This document shows positions 33,690 through 39,821 of a stretch of DNA of 64,000 nucleotides, in pieces. A program made the translations under genes and the position numbers. Source of the stretch: Pectobacterium polonicum (GTDB taxonomy: Bacteria; Pseudomonadota; Gammaproteobacteria; Enterobacterales; Enterobacteriaceae); the NCBI RefSeq assembly GCF_005497185.1, contig NZ_RJTN01000020.1, positions 1 through 64,000 on the forward strand, written 5' to 3'. How positions within the stretch are numbered: position 1 is the first letter of the stretch; every line of letters starts with the position of its first letter. The notes below the pieces were generated by a model. That model saw only the letters and a program-made list of their open reading frames with translations. It was not told the origin of the DNA and made no database searches.

Positions 33690-33949
33690 GGTTTCACCTC
33701 GTCTCTCATCCGCTCTATTGCGCTAATTGCTGATAACATCCCGATACGCATTCTCTCCGATTTTTCCAGCCGTAATTTGTCACGCATAATTGCCAGCGCC
33801 GAATTGAATGATTCAATTTTCGCCTCTGCAATGGATTGTCTGCGTGTGGGGTTTCTTGCTGGCTGGGTGATGATGGATGGTGCGTATTTCGGTTTTCGTT
33901 GCCGCTGTTCAGCTATTAGAGCGTCTAATCTTTCGCGCTCATTGTGCAT
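33686..33949 (-). CDS. Basic coiled-coil phage protein
   Basis: 87 residues from ATG 33949 (MHNERERLDALIAEQRQRKP), GGAGGAGTGAT upstream. The longer frame to 34123 overlaps the P-like gene and is not supported. The C-terminal part is a long helix (EAKIESFNSALAIMRDKLRL, EKSERMRIGML). Role unknown. Confidence 0.65.
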   Translation of the reverse strand: MHNERERLDALIAEQRQRKPKYAPSIITQPARNPTRRQSIAEAKIESFNSALAIMRDKLRLEKSERMRIGMLSAISAIERMRDEVKP

Positions 33950-33972
33950 ATCACTCCTCCTGTTTATTCGGT

Positions 33973-34566
33973 CTAGGCCGCACCTTTGTTTTCGATAAGG
34001 AACATCCCGTTGCGGATCTGCCTGGCCTTGGTCACATCGCCCAGCAAAAAAGGCTTTGGCGTTTCCTGAAATCCAGAGCGAATATTCTGCGCATCGTCCA
34101 TGCCGATCAGGATGGTTTCGCATTTCTGCACGCCGGTGATCAGCATCGCTCGGTAGCGTTTCTCAAACTCACGCGCCCGGAACGGCAATTCCTCTTCCGT
34201 CACTCCAGCAAACTCAATCCAGCCCCCCATATCAGAAATAACTGCGTGAATCGCGGGGTCATCAAACACAACACTGTTGCGGCGTCCGTAGCTGCAAATG
34301 GCCTTGTATGCCTTGCTCCATGCCTGTAACGCTCTGCCGTCCTTGTTGCCCTCGATGTGCCGCAGCAGGTCAGCGGGTTTGGGGAAGAACTGCCCGTTGT
34401 CGGTGTCGCGGGTATGCCCCTGAAATGCTCTCTGCACATCCTCGGATGGGTACGGCTTCAGGGCGTTCCAGTAAATCCCGATCATCACCTCGGAAATCTC
34501 TTTCCCGTATATCTCGCCAATCGCTGCCATCGACTGAGCGAACTTAGGTTTTTCAGTGTCGTTCAT
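33973..34566 (-). CDS. Replication protein P-like (DUF6475-type)
   Basis: 197 residues starting at ATG 34566, overlapping the O-like stop. Sequence pattern (SMAAIGEIYGKEISEVMIGI, YWNALKPYPSEDVQRAFQGH, DNGQFFPKPADLLRHIEG) is that of phage proteins taking the place of lambda P, the loader that brings host DnaB to the O-origin complex. Position after O supports this; sequence similarity to lambda P itself is not evident. Confidence 0.7.
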   Translation of the reverse strand: MNDTEKPKFAQSMAAIGEIYGKEISEVMIGIYWNALKPYPSEDVQRAFQGHTRDTDNGQFFPKPADLLRHIEGNKDGRALQAWSKAYKAICSYGRRNSVVFDDPAIHAVISDMGGWIEFAGVTEEELPFRAREFEKRYRAMLITGVQKCETILIGMDDAQNIRSGFQETPKPFLLGDVTKARQIRNGMFLIENKGAA

Positions 34567-35504
34567 CAGAATGGTGCTCCGCTGTCTCCCTCTCCTGCCC
34601 AGCGCTGGAGACGGTCAAGGTTTCTTGCAGTGGTTGCCGAGTATTTCCCGGCTGCGATCGCCTTCGCGTGCTCGTTGTCGTCAAGGTCGCGCAGCTTCTC
34701 AACCTGAGCGGCGTCACGCAGGATTGTTTCTATGCCGTCATAGCGCCTGTTGGATGGATTTTTTCCCATTAACCAAGCGTCGTACTTGGCACCAGATATG
34801 GCCTTGCAGAGGTCAGCAACGGTGAATCCCTCATCGAGACGGGCGTTGATTTTCTTCCGGCGCTTCTGGTCGAGTTTTGATGTCGGGTGGTTGTGTTCTG
34901 CCTGCCAGTGGCTGAACACGGTTTTGATGGCTTGTGATGCTGGTTGCTCTGGCGGGCTATCTTCGTCCTGCTCAGGTGGTTTTTTACACACGTCCCCAGC
35001 GGGGACTATAGGGGTAATACTGTCTTTATTGTCTTTTGTAATATTGTCTTTTGTAATATTGTCTTTTGTGTTTGACCGTTTCGGTAAATCGCTTTTTACC
35101 GATTCAGGAAAGGTTTTCTTTACCGATTCGGTAAATGTTTTACTGAATCCGTTAAACTTGGTTTTCCACTCAGAAACGGCCTTGTTCATTCCTACCTGAC
35201 GCCCTTGCTGTACAAGGACTCCCATCCTGATTAAATCGTTTCTTGCTGTAGAGCATTTTGTTGCCGCCATCCCTGTTAGGCCTGCGAACTGCTCATTGCC
35301 GATCCAGTCCATTTTCTTGTTATAGCCGTAGGTCTTTCTCCATACAGCCATAACGATCAGCAGTTGGTGTTGCGTCAGGCCAGATAACATAACGGCCTCA
35401 AGCAATTCGTTAGCAGTTCGCGTGTAACCATCTTCGAGATCTGCCACTCTTTTCTCCTGCCCCGGTTCAGGACCGGGGAATTTGATTACCTCAGCAGTGT
35501 TCAT
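34566..35504 (-). CDS. O: Replication initiator O-like protein
   Basis: 312 residues. The N-terminal ~110 residues (GYTRTANELLEAVMLSGLTQ, HQLLIVMAVWRKTYGYNKKM, FAGLTGMAATKCSTARNDLI) match the phage replication O domain. The middle (KTFTESVKKTFPESVK, then NITKDNITKDN) is low complexity and is coded by DNA repeats that look like origin iterons. The C-terminal ~100 residues contact the P-like loader. Confidence 0.85.
   Translation of the reverse strand: MNTAEVIKFPGPEPGQEKRVADLEDGYTRTANELLEAVMLSGLTQHQLLIVMAVWRKTYGYNKKMDWIGNEQFAGLTGMAATKCSTARNDLIRMGVLVQQGRQVGMNKAVSEWKTKFNGFSKTFTESVKKTFPESVKSDLPKRSNTKDNITKDNITKDNKDSITPIVPAGDVCKKPPEQDEDSPPEQPASQAIKTVFSHWQAEHNHPTSKLDQKRRKKINARLDEGFTVADLCKAISGAKYDAWLMGKNPSNRRYDGIETILRDAAQVEKLRDLDDNEHAKAIAAGKYSATTARNLDRLQRWAGEGDSGAPF
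35028..35160. other. Candidate prophage replication origin: iterons inside O
   Basis: Two repeat sets lie side by side. AT-rich units of 15 bp (ATTGTCTTTTGTAAT) occur at 35028, 35043 and, with changes, 35058. Then about three 24-bp units built around GAATCGGTAAA / TTTACCGAA occur between ~35076 and 35155. In lambda the origin is also a set of iterons plus an AT-rich stretch in the middle of O, so this layout fits. Confidence 0.6.
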
Positions 35505-35511
35505 GTATAAT
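35482..35511 (+). promoter_or_regulatory. pO promoter (antisense to cII)
   Basis: TTGATT, 18-nt spacer, TATAAT (perfect -10). It lies over the start of O and faces cII from its 3' side, as pO does in lambda. Confidence 0.8.
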
Positions 35512-35517
35512 TACCCC

Positions 35518-35588
35518 TGTGATTTGATCCAGTTAAAATTCCATCGTTATCTGAGAATCCGCGCCTTTGCCCGACGCGGATTTTTTTA
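35518..35588 (+). ncRNA. oop: OOP-like antisense RNA to cII
   Basis: Transcription from the pO promoter would run ~70 nt to an intrinsic terminator (AATCCGCG / CGCGGATT stem at 35556-35582, then TTTTT) inside the 3' end of cII. Lambda OOP is 77 nt with the same position and polarity. It would pair with cII mRNA and promote its decay. No coding frame of note is in the RNA. Confidence 0.75.
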
Positions 35589-35829
35589 TTCCAACCGCTT
35601 TGTATGCCTCTTGAATTGCATACCCAAGCGGACTACATTCAGCAGCCATTTTCGCTATGCAAAATATCGTTGCGATGTCCCGCCAGTTCATTCGACTGAT
35701 TTTTGATTCATGCCATCCCGCCATTTCAGCGAATTTACGGCCTGTCACATGAGAGACGGTGATGAGTAAATCTGTCTCAGCCCGATCAATCTCGCGCTGT
35801 GTTGGTTTGCTGTAGTTTGCGTTGTCCAT
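35533..35829 (-). CDS. cII: CII transcriptional activator
   Basis: 98 residues, the same size as lambda CII (97). The HTH is HVTGRKFAEMAGWHESKISR, MNWRDIATIF. The C-terminus is hydrophilic (KSASGKGADSQITMEF), where lambda CII carries its degradation tag. It would activate PRE, whose TTGC-N6-TTGC site lies at 35,807. Confidence 0.88.
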   Translation of the reverse strand: MDNANYSKPTQREIDRAETDLLITVSHVTGRKFAEMAGWHESKISRMNWRDIATIFCIAKMAAECSPLGYAIQEAYKAVGIKKSASGKGADSQITMEF

Positions 35830-35839
35830 TAGTTACTAT
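35807..35839 (+). promoter_or_regulatory. PRE promoter with CII-binding site
   Basis: TTGC TGTAGT TTGC (35807-35820) is the exact CII recognition pattern with the -35 region between the repeats; TACTAT at 35834-35839 is the -10, 17 nt after it. It overlaps the cII start and points to cI, like lambda PRE. Confidence 0.85.
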
Positions 35840-35859
35840 TTTCCTGTTTTAAATGCATA

Positions 35860-35877
35860 GGCATCCCGTGGGGTGCC
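35860..35877 (-). terminator. tR1-like hairpin between cro and cII
   Basis: GGCACCCC ACGGGATGCC can fold on the minus strand with one mismatch; no strong T-run follows, so it could be a rho-linked pause. Confidence 0.35.
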
Positions 35878-35889
35878 ACTTTGTTTAGT

Positions 35890-35930
35890 GCTCCACAATG
35901 GCAGAGCGAGATCAGCGGGTTTAAAGAGCG
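35890..35930 (-). promoter_or_regulatory. nutR
   Basis: On the minus strand boxA CGCTCTTTAA (35930-35921) is followed 13 nt later by the hairpin GCTCTGC CATT GTGGAGC (35907-35890). The same boxA and the same kind of hairpin recur at nutL. It begins 8 nt after the cro stop. Confidence 0.7.
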
Positions 35931-35937
35931 GGTGTTG

Positions 35938-36126
35938 CTATTTCTTGCTGCTAGGGAATGGCTTAACCTCTTCCCCTTTAACGCTGCCATCATGTTGAAT
36001 AGTGACGAAAATATTCCGTCCTGCTCTGATGGCTTTACTTATTGCGCACTGAATCACGCCAAAATCTTTTGCGGCTTTAGCCTGCCCATGGATCTTGGCG
36101 TAATCCTCAAGTGTCATTCGATTCAT
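35938..36126 (-). CDS. cro: Cro repressor (lambda-like)
   Basis: 62 residues with clear lambda Cro likeness: [64 protein letters not shown] precedes the ATG. First gene from PR; it would bind the OR operators and turn off cI in the lytic mode. Confidence 0.93.
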   Translation of the reverse strand: MNRMTLEDYAKIHGQAKAAKDFGVIQCAISKAIRAGRNIFVTIQHDGSVKGEEVKPFPSSKK

Positions 36127-36153
36127 AGGTCGCTCCCTGTTAATTACAGATAA

Positions 36154-36182
36154 AGAATACTACAGGTAATTATTCATGTAAA
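36154..36182 (-). promoter_or_regulatory. PR promoter
   Basis: TTTACA, 17-nt spacer, TATTCT on the minus strand, driving cro, cII, O and P. Both hexamers are identical to those of PL. Confidence 0.85.
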
Positions 36183-36219
36183 TATCCTAAGTATTTTTGT
36201 TTGATTACCTTTGCTATTA
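36155..36219. promoter_or_regulatory. Right operators OR (three 17-bp sites)
   Basis: GAATACTACAGGTAATT (36155-36171), AAATATCCTAAGTATTT (36180-36196) and GATTACCTTTGCTATTA (36203-36219), with centres 25 and 23 bp apart. They share the consensus AAATACTnnnAGTATTT with three left operators. Two overlap PR and one overlaps the likely PRM -10 (TATTAA, 36215-36220). The PRM start would be ~3 nt before the cI ATG, suggesting a leaderless cI mRNA as in lambda. Confidence 0.8.
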
Positions 36220-36229
36220 AAATGTGAGA

Positions 36230-36943
36230 ATGGAAACGAAAAAGACACTGACGAGAGAACAGCTTGAAGCGGCAAGAAAGCTAAAAGCTTTGTACCAGTC
36301 GAAGAAAAAAGAATTGAACGTCACGCAATACACTATCGCTGACGAGTTGGGAATATCTCAGGGTGCCGTTGGTCATTATCTTAATGGACGGATCGCGCTC
36401 AATGTTCCCATGGCTTCAGGGTTTGCCAGAATCCTTCAGGTTCCAATATCTGAATTTAGTCCCGAGCTTGCAAGCGATGCGGCATCTTACGCAAGCAGCG
36501 TTGATTCAAACGTGTCTTTCCACGGTTTCCACGAACCAAAAGGCGAATATCCCGTAATAAGCTGGGTAAGTGCTGGTTCGTGGTCTGAGGCTATTGAGCC
36601 GTACCACCGCAGGTCTATTGATCGCTGGTATGAAACGACCGTTGATTGCTCTGATAGCTCGTTCTGGCTGGACGTTAAAGGCGATTCAATGACGTCGCCC
36701 GTTGGGTTGAGTATACCTGAAGGCATGGTGATCCTGGTTGACCCAGAAGTGGAGCCAATTAACGGGAAGCTCGTTATTGCAAAGCTGGATGGTGAGAACG
36801 AGGCAACGTTTAAGAAGTATGTTGAAGACGCCGGACACAGGTTCCTAAAGCCGCTGAATCCTCAGTACCCGCTGATTACGATTAACGGGAACTGCCGGAT
36901 TATCGGCGTTGTTGTTGACGCGAAGATAGCCAATCTTCCGTAG
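36230..36943 (+). CDS. cI: CI repressor (lambda-like, S24 autoprotease)
   Basis: 237 residues from ATG 36230; GTG 36224 is an alternative. HTH at ~33-58 (QYTIADELGISQGAVGHYLN). The RecA-stimulated cleavage site is A115-G116 in WVSAGSW. The catalytic Ser is S153 (GDSMTSP) and the Lys lies in TFKK near 195. The end (RFLKPLNPQYPLITINGNCR) closely follows lambda CI. It maintains lysogeny and would be cleaved in the SOS response. Confidence 0.95.
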   Translation: METKKTLTREQLEAARKLKALYQSKKKELNVTQYTIADELGISQGAVGHYLNGRIALNVPMASGFARILQVPISEFSPELASDAASYASSVDSNVSFHGFHEPKGEYPVISWVSAGSWSEAIEPYHRRSIDRWYETTVDCSDSSFWLDVKGDSMTSPVGLSIPEGMVILVDPEVEPINGKLVIAKLDGENEATFKKYVEDAGHRFLKPLNPQYPLITINGNCRIIGVVVDAKIANLP

Positions 36944-36963
36944 GGCTGATTTAGCCACTGGCG

Positions 36964-36993
36964 GTGGGTGTGGGTGTGGGTGTGGGTGTGGGT
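36964..36993. repeat. Hexanucleotide tandem repeat (GTGGGT x5)
   Basis: Five perfect copies plus partial copies between cI and the ParA-like gene, about 60 nt before the latter's ATG. Slippage could change the spacing of upstream signals. Confidence 0.95.
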
Positions 36994-37051
36994 GGGTGGA
37001 TATTTTTGTGATGCCATTAACACGAAACTTATATAAAATAAAGGAAATATC

Positions 37052-38158
37052 ATGACTGAAATATTAGAGCTGGGGACTTCGCCAATGCCGAAATCAATTT
37101 GTTTTTTTAACCATAAGGGTGGTGTAAGCAAAACCACTACTGCTTTTAATATTGGTTGGGGGTTAGCGAGTGCCGGCAAGAAAGTCATGATGGTTGACCT
37201 TGACTCTCAGTGCAATCTAACTGGAATGGTTTTAGGTTACACGACCGTTAGTGAAAGCTTGGAAAATTTTTACAGCAGTAGATACAATCTAACAATGGAG
37301 TCTATTGTTGATACGTTAATGAATGGCTCATCGGTAGAAGAGTTAGTAAATTCTGATTCGGCAAAGCTCTTTGAGTGTCAAAATAAAAATCTTTATCTGC
37401 TCCCGGGACACCTTAGCGTCTCAATGCTCGACTCTCAAATTAGTGTTGCTCTTAAAATTGCTTCTGGCGTTCCCTTGACAAGGAACCTCCCTGGCAACCT
37501 GCCTAAAGTTATCAACATGATTGCTGAGAAAAATCAAATAGATTATGTCATTTATGACTTAAGCCCAAGCGTCGGCGGCTTGAATGAAATAGCTTTAATG
37601 TCTAGTAATTATTTTATTGTACCAGCGACTCCAGACTTTTTTTGTTGGCAAGCGATTAACTCCCTGTCTGAAACTATTACAGCATGGCATGCTGAGTTAG
37701 ACTTCTTCAAGAAGACTGCAAAATCGGGAACAGCGATAAATATAACCAATAAACCTAAATTTATTGGTGCAATCCACCAAAGATATCGCCCACGAAATGG
37801 TATGCCTGTAAAATCTTTTGAGCACTGGGTCAATGAGATTCACGGGGCTGTAAATAATGTTTTAGCTACTTCACTGCATCTTATTGGCTGTTCTGCATCA
37901 GAAGATGAAATTCAAAAATCCCTCGATGCTACAGATACCCCGCATTTAAGGGCTTATGATTTAGCCCAGATTTCCGACTTTAACTCCTTAATTGCTATCA
38001 GCCAAAAACTGTCCAAGCCAGTTTTTGCGATTACGGATGAGGACTTGAAGGGTGATGGTAAAGCAGGAAATGTTTTTGACACAATGAAAAGCAATCGAGA
38101 CCTTTTCTTCCAACAATTTGAAAGGCTTTGCAGGCGCGTTCTAATGCTTACCGCATGA
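37052..38158 (+). CDS. Solitary ParA/MinD-type ATPase in rex position (putative exclusion factor)
   Basis: 368 residues. Deviant Walker A KGGVSKTT at ~22-29 (FNHKGGVSKTTTAFN), switch-like VDLDSQCNLTGM at ~48-59, and YVIYDLSPSVGG near 165-176 define the ParA family. The C-terminal ~120 residues differ from chromosomal ParA (RYRPRNGMPVKSFEHWVNEI, IGCSASEDEIQKSLDATDTP). No ParB gene or parS array is seen. It lies downstream of cI, where lambda has rexAB, so it should be expressed in the lysogen. AT-rich codon use unlike the flanks suggests separate acquisition. Antiphage exclusion is inference; plasmid-like partition is the alternative. Confidence 0.85.
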   Translation: MTEILELGTSPMPKSICFFNHKGGVSKTTTAFNIGWGLASAGKKVMMVDLDSQCNLTGMVLGYTTVSESLENFYSSRYNLTMESIVDTLMNGSSVEELVNSDSAKLFECQNKNLYLLPGHLSVSMLDSQISVALKIASGVPLTRNLPGNLPKVINMIAEKNQIDYVIYDLSPSVGGLNEIALMSSNYFIVPATPDFFCWQAINSLSETITAWHAELDFFKKTAKSGTAINITNKPKFIGAIHQRYRPRNGMPVKSFEHWVNEIHGAVNNVLATSLHLIGCSASEDEIQKSLDATDTPHLRAYDLAQISDFNSLIAISQKLSKPVFAITDEDLKGDGKAGNVFDTMKSNRDLFFQQFERLCRRVLMLTA

Positions 38159-38162
38159 TATA

Positions 38163-38174
38163 CCCCCCCCCCCC
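38163..38174. repeat. Run of 12 C
   Basis: A C12 homopolymer a few bases after the ParA-like stop, prone to length variation and sequencing error. Confidence 0.95.
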
Positions 38175-38186
38175 ACCACTCCCCCA

Positions 38187-38209
38187 CCCGGCCCCGCGCC
38201 GGGTTTTTT
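38187..38209 (+). terminator. Terminator of cI-ParA transcript
   Basis: CCCGGC, loop CCCGC, GCCGGG, then six T. It closes the immunity transcript before the left operator region. Confidence 0.9.
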
Positions 38210-38357
38210 GTGCCCTTCCCCCCCATTTCCAGCATTTCGAACTACCAAAAGATTTTTGGTAGTTGCCCACTCCTGCACTAAATCACTACTCCTGCACCTT
38301 TCCGTAGCTCCTGCATGCCCTCAGATATCCGCCTGAAAAATAAATTCACTTAAAAAT

Positions 38358-38427
38358 CAATACTGTGAATATTTTTATAAAAAATAAATACTGAGAGTAT
38401 TTACAATAATAAATACCTTGAGTATTC
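38358..38427. promoter_or_regulatory. Left operators OL (three 17-bp sites)
   Basis: CAATACTGTGAATATTT (38358-38374), AAATACTGAGAGTATTT (38386-38402, a perfect 7+3+7 palindrome) and AAATACCTTGAGTATTC (38411-38427); centres 28 and 25 bp apart. The last two flank and overlap PL. The middle site is the best consensus and may be the strongest CI site. Confidence 0.85.
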
Positions 38428-38428
38428 T
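38400..38428 (+). promoter_or_regulatory. PL promoter
   Basis: TTTACA, 17-nt spacer, TATTCT, matching PR in both hexamers and spacing. It drives the left early operon through N to int. Confidence 0.85.
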
Positions 38429-38465
38429 TACCTCACAGCACGACGCAGCCCACCGCCAAGTGCCT

Positions 38466-38507
38466 CGCTCTTTAACATGAATGGGAATTCTCCTGCCAAT
38501 GTAGGAG
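38466..38507 (+). promoter_or_regulatory. nutL
   Basis: BoxA CGCTCTTTAA (38466-38475), then after 14 nt the hairpin CTCCTGC CAAT GTAGGAG (38490-38507). The stem has 7 pairs including one G-T, as at nutR. The N-like protein encoded downstream is the probable ligand. Confidence 0.7.
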
Positions 38508-38518
38508 ACCAAAGTGAA

Positions 38519-38665
38519 TGCTTTGGGATTGAGTGAATACACAGGCTGATGTGCAGCGGGACGTGGCTGACTCGCAGGGATGGCTCAAGCGAATAAGCAA
38601 GCTCGACGCCGCCGAACAAGCGCCCTATGACGGAGATCAGCACCGTCCACTCAATCACCAAAGCA
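38519..38665 (+). promoter_or_regulatory. N-leader long hairpin (possible RNase III site)
   Basis: Arms 38519-38535 and 38648-38665 pair over 17 bp with a single bulged base, enclosing 112 nt, and end 17 nt before the N start near its AGGAG. In lambda the N leader has a comparable RNase III-cut hairpin that controls N translation. No protein-coding frame is evident in the 38,210-38,681 stretch outside these signals. Confidence 0.6.
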
Positions 38666-38681
38666 CTCATAGGAGACAGTA

Positions 38682-38942
38682 ATGACAACAATCATCGTTA
38701 AGCCAGCTAAAGACAACGCCAAAACACGCCGCTATCGTCAACGTGGTGAGCTTATGGCAAGGCGCCGGGAACATGCAGCGCTAGCATTCAAAATCAGCAA
38801 AGCGTGGGCGAAATTAACTCACGTTGATTTGCCGAAAAGAAGTGAGCCGGAATATTCCGGCTCTGTGTGTCTGCCGCAAGTAGCGTTGTTTAACGCAGGG
38901 CATCGCGGAAAGCCTAATAACCCGTTTCATGTTCAAAAGTGA
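38682..38942 (+). CDS. N: Early antiterminator N (P22-type RNA-binding motif)
   Basis: 86 residues, AGGAGACAGT before ATG. Residues 12-28 (NAKTRRYRQRGELMARR) are an arginine-rich motif that starts with the same NAKTRR as the P22 N peptide that binds boxB. The rest is unlike known N proteins, as usual for this family. First gene of the PL operon, directly after nutL, exactly where N is expected. Confidence 0.8.
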   Translation: MTTIIVKPAKDNAKTRRYRQRGELMARRREHAALAFKISKAWAKLTHVDLPKRSEPEYSGSVCLPQVALFNAGHRGKPNNPFHVQK

Positions 38943-38949
38943 GAAAGAC

Positions 38950-39192
38950 ATGAGCAACAAACCAAACTCAGTATTGCTGACAGAAATAAACAACAATGCA
39001 CACTCGGAAGAGAAGCTAAAAAATCAACGCGGCATGGTGGTTAGTGCAATATCAGCATGGTCTCCTGGTGGGGATTGTTACAAAGATTTAAATCGCAGTG
39101 CTGAGTATTGCAACGAACAGAAAGAATATTTCGTTGAAGCATTGCGCTTGATTGATAAGCACTTGAGAAAGTTTAACCGACAGGCTGCATAG
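38950..39192 (+). CDS. Small early protein
   Basis: 80 residues from ATG 38950 (MSNKPNSVLLTEINNNAHSE); ATG 38929 in frame is possible. Helical and charged (CNEQKEYFVEALRLIDKHLR). Followed by a terminator. Function unknown. Confidence 0.6.
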   Translation: MSNKPNSVLLTEINNNAHSEEKLKNQRGMVVSAISAWSPGGDCYKDLNRSAEYCNEQKEYFVEALRLIDKHLRKFNRQAA

Positions 39193-39205
39193 CGCAGCCT
39201 TTTTT
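39183..39205 (+). terminator. tL-type terminator in left operon
   Basis: GGCTGC / GCAGCC stem with a short loop and TTTTTT directly after the stop of the preceding gene. N-modified polymerase would have to read through it. Confidence 0.85.
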
Positions 39206-39236
39206 ATTTACGCACATTTGCAACATCGGGGAAATA

Positions 39237-39344
39237 ATGAGACCAGAAGAGGTGATCGGATACACATTATATTACGCTGTGATGGGAGTGGCGTTGTTAT
39301 TGATGCTGCTATTTCTGAGCGCTGTTTTGATGATATTTATTTAA
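39237..39344 (+). CDS. Small single-span membrane protein
   Basis: 35 residues from ATG 39237, GGGG 4 nt upstream. Acidic start MRPEEVIGYTLYY followed by a long hydrophobic helix (VMGVALLLMLLFLSAVLMIF). Lambdoid early left operons encode short membrane proteins such as Kil and Ral-region peptides; identity is unknown here. Confidence 0.6.
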   Translation: MRPEEVIGYTLYYAVMGVALLLMLLFLSAVLMIFI

Positions 39345-39400
39345 TAGCCTAATGCCTACATCGTGGGCATTGTGAAATTAACCAAATACAGGAAGCCACG

Positions 39401-39562
39401 ATGAACGATAATATCTGTGGCGGCGTTATCGTGTGCCGCCCATTCGACGCAATTAAATCAATACAACACTCTCGCACAAATATATTAACGAGCGATGATT
39501 TTAAACCGAGAACGCTCGTTGACATGATTATTCGGTTTTTGAATCGGAGATTGCAGCCGTGA
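39401..39562 (+). CDS. Small early protein, possible CIII-position protein
   Basis: 53 residues, AGGAAGCCACG before ATG. Sequence MNDNICGGVIVCRPFDAIKS, then an amphipathic C-terminal helix (RTLVDMIIRFLNRRLQP). Length and an amphipathic helix recall lambda CIII, the protector of CII, but sequence likeness is too weak to name it. The stop overlaps the next GTG start. Confidence 0.55.
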   Translation: MNDNICGGVIVCRPFDAIKSIQHSRTNILTSDDFKPRTLVDMIIRFLNRRLQP

Positions 39563-39813
39563 AAATGGAAAACCCACTCAGATATCCAGCATCAAGGCGC
39601 GTCGGAATTTCATTTCATGGTCTGTATATCACAATGGCGAAACAGTGCAGAGAAAATGGATGGCATGCTGAATCAGCAAATTATCTACATCAAGCATCAA
39701 TGCAGAGAAAAAACATTGCCATTCTGCACTCAAAAACAAACGAATCAGAGTGTTCAGAAATCCACAGCGACGAGCCTATTACATGGGATGAGTTCGCTGG
39801 TAATCACATGTGA
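39559..39813 (+). CDS. Small phage protein, early left operon
   Basis: 84 residues, GTG start at 39559 overlapping the previous stop (GTGA). MKMENPLRYPASRRVGISFH, GLYITMAKQCRENGWHAESA. It is a familiar type of lambdoid protein next to recombination genes; function unknown. Confidence 0.65.
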   Translation: MKMENPLRYPASRRVGISFHGLYITMAKQCRENGWHAESANYLHQASMQRKNIAILHSKTNESECSEIHSDEPITWDEFAGNHM

Positions 39814-39821
39814 GGTGAGTT

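Noticed and set aside
37052..38158. Plasmid-type partition locus (phage-plasmid)
   Set aside because: No ParB gene or parS-like repeats nearby, and the element has an integrase and sits at a tRNA.
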